From Bin87 sp965261195 (lineage in GTDB: Bacteria > Chloroflexota > Dehalococcoidia > Lucifugimonadales > UBA3495): a DNA stretch of 64,000 bases. The stretch is taken from assembly GCA_965261195.1 (NCBI GenBank), contig OZ253455.1:1054001-1118000 (forward strand), in the 5' to 3' direction. The translations under genes were made by a program, and so were the position numbers. Positions within the stretch are counted from its first letter, which is position 1, and each line of letters begins with the position of its first letter. The notes under the pieces were generated by a model. The model was not told the DNA's origin. It did no database searches and saw nothing but the letters and a program-made list of their open reading frames with translations. Positions 26,160 to 34,009 of the stretch are shown piece after piece.

Positions 26160-27272
26160 TCAGCTCAGTTGCCGGATTTCCTCGGGCAGGTAGTGGGTAG
26201 CGCGGAAAACTGCGTTGACCAGGTAGCCCTGCTCGTTGGGTGCGAAGTGCGGGTTGATGTACTCCCACACCACGTCGCCTTCGGGCGTAACCTGAAACAT
26301 TCTTCCAAAGTGTCCTTCCGTAATCAGCGTGTTGCCGTTGGGCAGGCGACGGGCGCCGGAGATGTAGGCGCTGAAGAAGTTGAACGGCGGATTATCGGTG
26401 TATTGCCATACGATTTCGTTGGTGGCCGGGTCCACTTCGATGACCCGCGAATGGGGCAGGGGATCTCCGGCGCGATGGGAGCCGTTGTCGTAGATGAGCA
26501 CATTCCCGTTGTCCAGCAACGACGGATCGTGTTGTTGGCCCAGCACTTCATAGCCCAGCTTCCAGGTAATTTCGTCGCTATCCTGGTCGATGATGCCAAC
26601 GGTGGAGATATTGCGGAAACTGAACATCACACGGCGACCCGGCAGCGGCACAATGGTGTTCCCGTGGCTCCACTCTTCGCGGGAGTCGTTGAACGTGATG
26701 ATGTCGGTTGACGGATCGAGATGCTCGGCGGCATGCCACTCCCAGACCCGGTTGCCGGCGGCATCGACTTCCACCAGCACATCGCTCCACATACCATCGG
26801 CGTCGGTGCCGGGTCGTCCGCCCTGCACTCTGGCGGCGGCGGCGGCGGTCATGCGTTCGACGGTCATGTAGATGCAGCCGCCCGACTCAGTGCGCCGCGC
26901 GTCGTGGTGGTGATACGCGTCGTGATGCTCCCACCGGATGTTGCCATCCCAGTCAACCTCAAGCATCACGCCAGCCTTGAATCGCTTCAGGCCCTCAAAG
27001 ATGTCCCAGGTCTCGTCATTTCTAACTTTGCCGCCGTAGAAGAGGTTTCCGTTGGGCAGCAGGTATCCGTAAAGACCGGGCGGGTAGGGCATATTCCAAG
27101 TGTGGACCACCTCGCCAGCCAGGTTCAGCAGGTAAACTTCTCCCTCGCCGGACATGGGAGCGTACAGCGTGTAGCCGGGGCAGGCCCGAGCGGGGTCGCC
27201 GGCCGTCAGTCCGGTGCGTGCGATACGTCGGCGGGTTTGGGAGTCTATGGGGTCGTTAGCCATAATTTGCAT
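26160..27272 (-). CDS. Arylsulfotransferase-like beta-propeller protein
   Basis: Members of this family have a six-bladed propeller; a minority are proven aryl sulfotransferases. The 370-residue product has repeated blade motifs such as LLPNGNLFYGG, EVDWDGNIRWEHHDAYHHHD, VEVDAAGNRVWEW, SHGNTIVPLPG, and GNTLITEGHFGRMFQVTPEG. The HHDAYHHHDAR stretch could hold the catalytic histidine. No signal peptide is visible. It stands between mtnA and mtnP with gaps of about 70 and 75 bases, an odd neighbour for methionine salvage. A start at MANDPIDS nine bases later is also possible. Confidence 0.8.
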   Translation of the reverse strand: MQIMANDPIDSQTRRRIARTGLTAGDPARACPGYTLYAPMSGEGEVYLLNLAGEVVHTWNMPYPPGLYGYLLPNGNLFYGGKVRNDETWDIFEGLKRFKAGVMLEVDWDGNIRWEHHDAYHHHDARRTESGGCIYMTVERMTAAAAARVQGGRPGTDADGMWSDVLVEVDAAGNRVWEWHAAEHLDPSTDIITFNDSREEWSHGNTIVPLPGRRVMFSFRNISTVGIIDQDSDEITWKLGYEVLGQQHDPSLLDNGNVLIYDNGSHRAGDPLPHSRVIEVDPATNEIVWQYTDNPPFNFFSAYISGARRLPNGNTLITEGHFGRMFQVTPEGDVVWEYINPHFAPNEQGYLVNAVFRATHYLPEEIRQLS

Positions 27273-27341
27273 GGATGAACAGGATGAACGGGATTTATTG
27301 GATTGGATTTTGCCGGATTTCCTGATTCCGGTTGTAACGGG

Positions 27342-28385
27342 TTAGGCAGCGTCAACGGACTGACGCAGGGATTCGGTGTAGGGTGGGCGGCAAACGGCTT
27401 GCTCGGTGATGATGGCGGTGATGTAGCGGTTGGGGGTTACGTCAAAAGCGGGGTTGTAGGCGGCAGTTCCCTCGGGAGCAGTCGGCGCGCCGGCAAAAGA
27501 CGTAACTTCATGCGGCGGCCTTTCCTCGATCCTGATGCCGCCGCCGTCGGAGATAGCCAGATCTACGGTGCTGGTGGGAGCGGCGATGTAGAACGGTAGC
27601 CCGTTTTCGTGAGCCAGCACGGCCAGCGCGTAGGTGCCGATCTTGTTGGCCGTATCGCCGTTGGCGGCGATGCGGTCGGCGCCGGTTATCACGCAGGAAA
27701 TGTCGCCATTCAGCATCAGCATACCCGCCGCGGAATCGGCGATGAGCGTGGCCGGAATACCCAGCTGCTGAAACTCCCAGGAGGTGAGGCGCGCGCCCTG
27801 CAACCAGGGGCGGGTTTCGGTGTTGAAGACCCGGAAACGCCCGCCAGCCTCCCAGCCGGCCCGAATCACGCCCAGCGCAGTGCCAAAAGCTGAGGTGGCC
27901 AGAGCTCCGGTGTTGCAATGGGTCAAGACGCCCTGGCCGTCTGCCGGCATCAGGTCGCGCCCGTGTTCGCCCAAACGCCGGTTGATCGCTTCATCTTCAT
28001 CCTGGATGCGGCGGGCTTCCTGCTCCAGCGCCGGCAGGATGCTGCCGGGATCGGGTTCCGCCTCCGCCACGCGCAACATACGGCGCACGGCCCAGCCCAG
28101 ATTGACCGCAGTAGGTCGAGCCGCCGCGATGTGCAGGCCGGCTTGCCGCAGTGAGCCGATGAAGTGGTCGCGTTCGCGCGACTGCAATTCCGCGGCGGCC
28201 AACACCATCGCATAGGCAGCGGTTACGCCGATGGCCGGCGCGCCGCGCACCCGCATCTCAGTGATGGCAGCCGCGGCCACCCGGTAGTCGCTGATGCTGA
28301 CGGTAACCTGCTCGTGGGGCAGGCGGGTTTGGTCCAGCAACTCCAGTTGCGTACCCGTCCAGTTGATTGGGCGAATTTCAGTCAT
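27342..28385 (-). CDS. mtnA: S-methyl-5-thioribose-1-phosphate isomerase
   Basis: MtnA converts methylthioribose 1-phosphate to methylthioribulose 1-phosphate in methionine salvage. ATG 28385 gives 347 residues, the usual length; the frame runs on upstream through the riboswitch, where it is not coding. Conserved parts are MRVRGAPAIGVTAAYAM, the catalytic-cysteine segment VLTHCNTGALATSAFGTALG, TETRPWLQGARLT and the catalytic-aspartate segment VITGADRIAANGDTANKIG. It is the first gene after the SAM-I riboswitch. Confidence 0.95.
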   Translation of the reverse strand: MTEIRPINWTGTQLELLDQTRLPHEQVTVSISDYRVAAAAITEMRVRGAPAIGVTAAYAMVLAAAELQSRERDHFIGSLRQAGLHIAAARPTAVNLGWAVRRMLRVAEAEPDPGSILPALEQEARRIQDEDEAINRRLGEHGRDLMPADGQGVLTHCNTGALATSAFGTALGVIRAGWEAGGRFRVFNTETRPWLQGARLTSWEFQQLGIPATLIADSAAGMLMLNGDISCVITGADRIAANGDTANKIGTYALAVLAHENGLPFYIAAPTSTVDLAISDGGGIRIEERPPHEVTSFAGAPTAPEGTAAYNPAFDVTPNRYITAIITEQAVCRPPYTESLRQSVDAA

Positions 28386-28492
28386 AACAGCAAATGCGCC
28401 GATGCCACCGTCGGTTTGGATCGCGCGGTGGCGATGTGAGTAGGCCGATTGTTGGCCGGTTGGCCGATGGAACATACGCGGCCCATACGGGC

Positions 28493-28524
28493 AAAAATAA
28501 AGGCTCACCACAACAGGGAGAGCC
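28493..28524 (-). terminator. Terminator of the SAM-I riboswitch
   Basis: On the minus strand the arms GGCTC.CC and GG.GAGCC (28502-28524, one T-T mismatch, seven-base loop) are followed by TTTATTTTTG. The 5' arm includes CTCTCCCT, which can instead pair with the AGGGAG that forms and follows the 3' side of aptamer helix P1. The two pairings exclude each other, as expected for an OFF switch in which SAM favours termination. Confidence 0.85.
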
Positions 28525-28539
28525 CAGCGAGACAATCCT

Positions 28540-28683
28540 CCCTCATCTTTCGCCGTACTACTGTGAGCGTCTCGCAACGCGGTACACAGCAGCGACGCCG
28601 GATTTAGCACCTGACCCCGCAGGGGATGCGAGATTGGTTGCCAGGCTTCGCAGGGCCGGTCCCTCCGCCTCTCTGGATAAGGG
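28540..28683 (-). promoter_or_regulatory. SAM-I (S-box) riboswitch aptamer
   Basis: The minus strand carries the S-box core in order: CCCTTATCCAGAGAGG, CGGAGGGACCGGCCC, TGCGAAGCCTGGCAACC and GGTGCTAAATCC. Helix P1 forms between CCCTTATC (28676-28683) and GATGAGGG (28540-28547) with one G-U pair. A CCCC-TGC-GGGG hairpin extends P3, and CTGCTGTG/CACAGTAG forms P4. The aptamer lies about 155 bases before mtnA and is followed by a terminator, so SAM should lower transcription of the mtnA-to-metK operon. Confidence 0.96.
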
Positions 28684-28716
28684 TTCCAGAAGTTTATCCG
28701 ACTGTTAACGACGATA

Positions 28717-28745
28717 ATGCTACCTGCGACGACATAATATGTCAA
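28717..28745 (-). promoter_or_regulatory. Sigma-70-type promoter for the SAM operon
   Basis: TTGACA (28740-28745) and TAGCAT (28717-28722) are spaced 17 bases apart on the minus strand. The expected start of transcription falls just ahead of the riboswitch aptamer, which is the position needed for the switch to work. Confidence 0.75.
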
Positions 28746-28793
28746 GGACGGCGGCGGATTCGGGCGTACCCACTTTGTCAAATCAACTCCAAC

Positions 28794-28916
28794 TGTCATT
28801 ACGATGAGCGCAGCGACGTGGCAATCTCGTTGAGGTTGAGCCCAAGTCGGCGAACCATCATTGCTACGGCGGCCATTGTCACGGCGACGAGATTGCCACG
28901 CTGCGCTCCCAATGAC
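28794..28916. repeat. Dispersed palindromic element, copy C
   Basis: Copy with TGTCATTACGATGAGCG at the left and CGCTCCCAATGAC at the right, and inner arms GTGGCAATCTCG and CGAGATTGCCAC. It is a little longer than copy A, with an extra GGCCATTGTCAC stretch in the middle. The left flank has CGTACCCACTTTG, as next to copies D and E. It lies between the divergent SAM-operon and pncB promoters. Confidence 0.88.
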
Positions 28917-28952
28917 GGATTATAGAGGGTACGCGTGAGGCCGGGCGCCGGT

Positions 28953-28981
28953 TTGACACCGTTGCCGGCCGGTTGGATAAT
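28953..28981 (+). promoter_or_regulatory. Sigma-70-type promoter for pncB
   Basis: TTGACA (28953-28958) and GATAAT (28976-28981) are spaced 17 bases apart, followed about 60 bases later by the pncB start. Five of six -10 bases match the consensus. Confidence 0.78.
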
Positions 28982-29042
28982 GCTGGCATCCTGAATCGGC
29001 GCAGCGTCAACGCATTCCCCGGCTCGCCCGCAGCGGTTCCCG

Positions 29043-30431
29043 ATGTCAATCCAGAACCAACCTCCCTACCTTCCAGTGCCCGCCGGTGACAGCGGCCTTT
29101 TCACCGACCTTTACGAACTCACCATGGGGCAATCCTACTTTTCGGAAGGGATGGCCAGCGCAGCGACGTTCAGCCTCTATATGCGCGATTACCCGCCCGA
29201 CCGGGGGTATATGGTCGCCGCCGGCATTGACGATGCGCTGGATTGCCTGGCCGCATTGGCCTTCGACCAGGCCAGCGTTGATTACCTGCGCACGACCGGC
29301 ATATTCACCGACGATTTCCTCGAATATCTGGCTGGTTTTCGGTTCACCGGACACGTGCGAGCGATGCCGGAAGGCACCCTGTTTTTCGCCGATGAACCGA
29401 TTATGGAAATCACCGGCCCAATCATCGCAGTCCAGCTGGTAGAAACCATCGTCATCAACCAGATTCAGTACCAGAGCCTGCTGGCCACCAAATCGGCGCG
29501 GTGTGTGCAGGCTGCGCAAGGCCGGGCCATCGCCGATTTCGCATCCCGACGCACCCACGGCACCGAAGCGGCCCTGCGCATGGCGCACGTGTCATACCTG
29601 GCCGGTTTCGCCGCCACCAGCAACGTGCTGGCCGCCCGCAGATATGGCATCCCGCCCGCCGGCACCATGGCCCACTCCTACATTACCGGCTTTCCCAACG
29701 AAGCCGACGCTTTCCGGGCCTACGCCCGAATGTTTCCGGACCGCAGCATCTTTCTGCTGGACACCTACGATACCGTCAACGGCGCCCGGATCGCCGTCGA
29801 GGTGGCGCTGGAGATGGAGGCCGCGGGCAAACGGTTGACGGCGATTCGCCTGGACTCGGGCGACCTTGACTCCCTGAGCCGACAGGTGCGCCGGATTCTC
29901 GATGACGCCGGCCTGGATTACGTGCGGGTGCTGGTCAGCGGTGGCCTGGATGAATACGAAATCGAGCGGCTGGTAACCGGCGGTGCGCCCATCGATATGT
30001 TCGGCGTCGGCACCAGGGTCGGCGTTTCCGGCGACGCCCCCTGGTGCGACCTGGTTTACAAGATGGTGCGCTACGACGGGCGACCGGTGATGAAGTTGAG
30101 CGGCGGCAAGGAATCCCTGCCCGGCGAGAAGCAGGTCTTCCGACGCTATGCTGCCGACGGAACTATGCTGGAGGACGTGATAGGGTTGGCTCAGGAAGCC
30201 GGAGTTGACGGCCAGCCCCTGCTCGCCGACGCCATGACCGCCGGCGCACTACTGACATCGCGAGAACCGATCACCGAAACCCGACAGCGCGTTGCCGATG
30301 GTCTCGCCAGCCTGAACGCTGACTACCGGCGGCTCCGGCAACCGGCCCGCTATCCGGTGTCGGTCAGCTCCGCCGTTGCAGAGTTGACTCAACAAACGCG
30401 CGACGAGATCGGTTCCGGCCGTCCAGCCTGA
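29043..30431 (+). CDS. pncB: Nicotinate phosphoribosyltransferase
   Basis: This enzyme joins nicotinate to phosphoribosyl pyrophosphate to make nicotinate mononucleotide for NAD salvage. The 462-residue product has LFTDLYELTMGQSYF at the start, FASRRTHGTEAALRMA, the histidine segment PPAGTMAHSYITGFPNE, the LDTYDTVNG loop, RLDSGDL, and FGVGTRVGVSGDAPWCDLVY in the C-terminal part. No clear Shine-Dalgarno sequence precedes the ATG. It is preceded by a good promoter and is followed 102 bases later by the fused ETF gene, so the two may be co-transcribed. Confidence 0.95.
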   Translation: MSIQNQPPYLPVPAGDSGLFTDLYELTMGQSYFSEGMASAATFSLYMRDYPPDRGYMVAAGIDDALDCLAALAFDQASVDYLRTTGIFTDDFLEYLAGFRFTGHVRAMPEGTLFFADEPIMEITGPIIAVQLVETIVINQIQYQSLLATKSARCVQAAQGRAIADFASRRTHGTEAALRMAHVSYLAGFAATSNVLAARRYGIPPAGTMAHSYITGFPNEADAFRAYARMFPDRSIFLLDTYDTVNGARIAVEVALEMEAAGKRLTAIRLDSGDLDSLSRQVRRILDDAGLDYVRVLVSGGLDEYEIERLVTGGAPIDMFGVGTRVGVSGDAPWCDLVYKMVRYDGRPVMKLSGGKESLPGEKQVFRRYAADGTMLEDVIGLAQEAGVDGQPLLADAMTAGALLTSREPITETRQRVADGLASLNADYRRLRQPARYPVSVSSAVAELTQQTRDEIGSGRPA

Positions 30432-30492
30432 TTCCGACCCGCCGCGCCCCGAACCTGCTTCACGGTGTCGCAATACCGCCGGGAATAACTTT

Positions 30493-30518
30493 AACGCTGC
30501 TCACCAACGCTGCTCACT
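30493..30518 (+). repeat. 13-bp tandem duplication before the ETF gene
   Basis: Two 13-bp units (30493-30505 and 30506-30518) differ only at the last base and end 15 bases ahead of the ETF start codon, just upstream of its AAGGA ribosome binding site. Confidence 0.88.
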
Positions 30519-30533
30519 AAGGAACGTGTCCGA

Positions 30534-32384
30534 ATGAAAATCGCCGTCTGCGTCAAATATGTTCCCGTCGTTTCGCGCATCCAGTTTGACTATGAGAACA
30601 AGGTCATACAACGGGAGGGCGTACCTTCGGAGATCAACCCTTTTGACCTGTTGGGCATCAACCTGGCCGTTGACCTGAAATCCGGTTCCGATGATTCGGT
30701 GCTGGCTCTTTCCATGGGGCCGCCCAACGCGGCGGAAGGGCTCACCCAGTGTTACGCCCTGGGCGTTGACCGGGCAGTATTGCTGTCCGACCGGGCGTTG
30801 GCCGGCAGCGATACGCTGGCAACCGCCCAGGCGCTGGCCCTGGCGCTGCAACGCGAGGCGCCGGACCTGATCATCTGCGGGCGCAACAGCAGCGATGCCG
30901 AGACCGGCCAGGTAGGCCCAGAGGTGGCTGAGCTGTTGGGAATGCCGCATATCAGCAACGTGCGGAGCCTGGAAATCGACCGCTCCGGTCAACAGATAAC
31001 GTGCGAACGGGTTACCGACCAGGGCTACCAGGTGCTGCGCTGCTCGCTGCCCGTCGTGGTGTGCGTTACCGAAGGGGCGGGCCAGGAACGCTATCCAGGG
31101 CGTGAGGAAATGGAGGAAGCGGAGGGCAAAACGGTTGAGCAACTGACCTGCGCCGACTTGACGGACGATATGTCGTTGTTCGGGCTGGAAGGCTCGCCCA
31201 CCTGGGTCGAGGATATTCGGCTGGTGGAACCCGACCGGCTGGGTGTGGTTCTGCGGGACGAGTCTCCGGCGGATGCCGCCCGACAAATTGCCGACCTGCT
31301 TCGGGAACGCCTCGCCGCGCTGGCAGATGCCGATGCCCAGGACGCGCCATCGGAAACAGTTTTGCAGCGTTACGCCGGTGGGGAGCAAATCATCTGGGTA
31401 GTGGCGGAATTGGCCGACGGGGCGGTGCGCCACGTTACGCTGGAAATGCTGGGCAAAGCGCGGGCGCTGACGCCGATAACGCAAAGCGAAGTTGTGGCGG
31501 TGATAATTCAGGATGGCGAACCGGACGACGCCATCATCGGACAGTTGGCGGCGGCCGGGGCCGACCGGGTGTTGACGCTGGATACCAGCGGTCTGGGAAT
31601 ACTTTGCGGGCGTGGCGTCGCTGATAGCCTGTCTGCCGCCATTGCCGCAAATCCACCTTACGCCGTGCTGTTCGCCGCCACCGCCGACGGACGCGACCTG
31701 GCCGCCCGCATCGCCGCCCGTCAGCGATTGGGCTTGACCGGCGACGCTATCGACCTGGAAATCAACGACGCCGGGCAGTTGGTGCAGTTGAAACCGGCGC
31801 TGGGCGGCAACGTGGTGGCTCCCATCCTGTCGAAGACGCTGCCCAACCTGGTAACGTTGCGGCCGGGCGTCCTGACGCCGGTCGATGCAGAACCGGGCGC
31901 CACCGCCATCGTCGCAGCGCTGCGGCCCGTACCGTGTGAGGGAACGGACGTTACACTGGTCAGCGAACACGCGGCCGCCGAGCATGGCGCGCTGGAACTT
32001 ACCTCCGCCGCAGTGGTGGTTGGTGTGGGCATGGGTGTGGGCGAAGCGGGTCTGGCTGACGCCCAGCGTCTGGCCGAGATTATCGGGGCGAAGATCGCCA
32101 CTACCCGCAACGTGGTGCATTCCGGGTGGCTGCCGCATCATGTTCAGGTAGGCATCAGCGGGCGCGCCATCGCCCCGCAGGTCTATCTGGCCGTGGGCAT
32201 CCGCGGCGCGTTCAACCACACCGTGGGCATTCAGAAGGCCGGCGTCATACTCGCCATCAACCGCAACCACCGCGCCGCCATTTTCCGGGCCGCCGACTAC
32301 GGCATCGTGGGCGACTGGACGGAATACCTGCCGGCGCTGATTGACGCCATCAAGCCGGTGCTGGCGGAGTGCGGGCTGGGGTGA
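30534..32384 (+). CDS. Fused electron transfer flavoprotein EtfB-EtfA
   Basis: ETF carries electrons from acyl-CoA dehydrogenases and similar flavoenzymes to the quinone pool. Usually it is two proteins; here one 616-residue frame contains both. Residues 1-260 are EtfB-like (MKIAVCVKYVPVVSRIQFDY, INPFDLLGINLAVDLK, DLIICGRNSSDAETGQVGP). Residues from about 290 are EtfA-like, ending in the FAD domain (TTRNVVHSGWLPHHVQVGIS, GRAIAPQVYLAVGI, then ADYGIVGDWTEYLPAL). No stop or start signals a join between the halves. Two acyl-CoA dehydrogenase genes about 4 and 6 kb downstream are plausible donors. Confidence 0.93.
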   Translation: MKIAVCVKYVPVVSRIQFDYENKVIQREGVPSEINPFDLLGINLAVDLKSGSDDSVLALSMGPPNAAEGLTQCYALGVDRAVLLSDRALAGSDTLATAQALALALQREAPDLIICGRNSSDAETGQVGPEVAELLGMPHISNVRSLEIDRSGQQITCERVTDQGYQVLRCSLPVVVCVTEGAGQERYPGREEMEEAEGKTVEQLTCADLTDDMSLFGLEGSPTWVEDIRLVEPDRLGVVLRDESPADAARQIADLLRERLAALADADAQDAPSETVLQRYAGGEQIIWVVAELADGAVRHVTLEMLGKARALTPITQSEVVAVIIQDGEPDDAIIGQLAAAGADRVLTLDTSGLGILCGRGVADSLSAAIAANPPYAVLFAATADGRDLAARIAARQRLGLTGDAIDLEINDAGQLVQLKPALGGNVVAPILSKTLPNLVTLRPGVLTPVDAEPGATAIVAALRPVPCEGTDVTLVSEHAAAEHGALELTSAAVVVGVGMGVGEAGLADAQRLAEIIGAKIATTRNVVHSGWLPHHVQVGISGRAIAPQVYLAVGIRGAFNHTVGIQKAGVILAINRNHRAAIFRAADYGIVGDWTEYLPALIDAIKPVLAECGLG

Positions 32385-32405
32385 GATTTCTGGTGGGTAA
32401 ATACC

Positions 32406-33272
32406 ATGAATAAAAGCGATTACTTGCGTGATGATGCCGTTTCCGATTTTCTGGATTGGGCTGAACCGTTGGCCGCTGGAAAAAGAGGCCTCAGCAAAAG
32501 TTGGAGAAGCAGAGGCTATGATTTCAGGTGTGAATCTTTGCCAGAGGCATACCATAGGTACCATTGGCCCGGGAAGATAAAGCAGGACAACGGTTCCGAG
32601 GTCCGAGTCAGCAATTTTGAGGAAACCGCCAGACTATTCGAAGAGTGGCAGCAGGCGATGCTCCAAATTATGAACCGGGATGCCACTGGCATTGATGACC
32701 GGAAAAGGTTTGTCCGCATTGCGGAGCGCATTAGGGAATGGGGCGGTATTCGTAAACACCAAGACCTGCGTAATCTCGGAGACAACGCCTATGACATTCT
32801 GAGAGAGAACGCTAGGAAACTGGACCCGGAACGTGCGGATACGGGTGCATTAAGAGGCTTCAAGCACATGGGATCGGGGTATAGCAAAGTTTACGCCATG
32901 ATGGTGCCGAGCTTGCCAATATATGACAGTAGAGTAGCTTGCGCTCTAGCGTCATTGATCCTGATTTATTCCAAGGCACGCTTGCTACCTGCTGTTCCAA
33001 AAACGCTTGAGCTGGGCATACCTCAAGCCCAAGGAAAACAAGGACGACGCAATCCTTCCGCATTGCCATACCAGTTTCCCAATACAGGAGATGCATCAAA
33101 GTATGGGAGCTTGTACGCTATATCAAACCTAAAAGCGGCGTGGCTTATAGGGGAGTTGGCCTATCGGGTCGCTCCCTTTGCAAATCTGCCGAATCATCGC
33201 CCTGGCTTAGCCTTGCAGTCGGCACTATTTATGGTCGGCTATGAACCGTTTGATGAAAGGGCTCTAACCTAA
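32406..33272 (+). CDS. Unrecognised protein, possible HhH-type segment
   Basis: I do not recognise this 288-residue protein with confidence. It is soluble and charged, with no signal or membrane segment. The segment LRGFKHMGSGYSKVYAMMVP, then SLPIYDSRVACALASLI, recalls the hairpin-like helical region of DNA-glycosylase-related proteins, where a short loop is followed by IYDxRV. This is a weak resemblance. Base composition is visibly more AT-rich than the neighbours, which suggests transfer. It starts 21 bases after the ETF gene on the same strand. Confidence 0.6.
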   Translation: MNKSDYLRDDAVSDFLDWAEPLAAGKRGLSKSWRSRGYDFRCESLPEAYHRYHWPGKIKQDNGSEVRVSNFEETARLFEEWQQAMLQIMNRDATGIDDRKRFVRIAERIREWGGIRKHQDLRNLGDNAYDILRENARKLDPERADTGALRGFKHMGSGYSKVYAMMVPSLPIYDSRVACALASLILIYSKARLLPAVPKTLELGIPQAQGKQGRRNPSALPYQFPNTGDASKYGSLYAISNLKAAWLIGELAYRVAPFANLPNHRPGLALQSALFMVGYEPFDERALT

Positions 33273-33309
33273 CCATACCTCCTTGACTCCTTCTGCAGGA
33301 TTATCTCAA

Positions 33310-33633
33310 ATGTTCAATCTACCCCCAGATGAGACGGCCTGCATAAGGCAAGCTGATGGCGACGAACTTTCCGCAATCGTCGCGCGGTTGGCGCAAAAGC
33401 TGGCCGGCGAAGCCGGGTGCGACCCGGAACCGCTACAAGCCAGTATTGCGGAACTGATAACAGATATAAAAAAGTGCATATGCCCTGAACTGGACTGTAG
33501 TCACAACTGCAACACGTGCACTCCGTCCCATTGCGCCTATGGCACAGGTCCGTACTACTGCGAAGACTGCTTCGCATTCGTGCCTAACCTGCCGACCTTT
33601 TGCCATTGCAGTCAACAAATCGTCATTACTTGA
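33310..33633 (+). CDS. Cysteine-rich small protein
   Basis: A 107-residue product of unknown function, taken from ATG 33310; a TTG nine codons earlier is also open. The last half holds ten cysteines in pairs such as KKCICPELDC, HNCNTCTPSHC, YYCEDC and FCHC, typical of a metal-binding or zinc-ribbon-like fold. The first half is helical in character. It lies between an unrecognised gene and a decayed one in a low-conservation region. Confidence 0.5.
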   Translation: MFNLPPDETACIRQADGDELSAIVARLAQKLAGEAGCDPEPLQASIAELITDIKKCICPELDCSHNCNTCTPSHCAYGTGPYYCEDCFAFVPNLPTFCHCSQQIVIT

Positions 33634-33649
33634 AACGGAGCGCCCTTTT

Positions 33650-33996
33650 ATGACCAACGAATCTACCGTAACCGCCGAGCTTGCTCGCCTGGTGTCCTCC
33701 GCCCGATTTCAGGAAATCCCGGCCGATGTGATTGACGTTGCCAAGACCGTCATCCTGGACGACCTGTCCGTTACGCTGGGTGACGGCACCGTTCTGAAAG
33801 AGGCGTGCGAGCGTCAGCGGGGCATCTGGGGCAACCCGTTGAGCCGGGAGGAACGGCTGGTGAAGGTGCCGGCCTGCGCCGGGAGGGCGCTATTCCCGAC
33901 GACGTGGAGACGCTGATTCACTTGGTGTCAGGATTAGAACAGGTCGATGCCGGTGAGATTGCCGGGCTTTGCGGGCTGTTAGCGACACCAGTATGA
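33650..33996 (+). pseudogene. MmgE/PrpD family remnant with internal deletion
   Basis: Family proteins are about 450 residues, related to 2-methylcitrate dehydratase. The first 45 residues (ELARLVSSARFQEIPADVID, VAKTVILDDLSVTLG) match the N-terminus; the next part (CERQRGIWGNPLSREE, then KVPACAGR) matches the C-terminal region, so more than 300 residues are missing. A frameshift near 33885 moves the end to another frame, where AIPDDVETLIHLVSGLEQVD completes the C-terminus. A good start and ribosome binding site (ACGGAG) remain. Confidence 0.82.
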
Positions 33997-34009
33997 CCGT
34001 GGACTGACG

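Noticed and set aside
30501..32564. A 687-codon open frame on the minus strand
   Set aside because: It lies opposite the fused ETF gene and has no family similarity; its length is an effect of GC-rich codon use.
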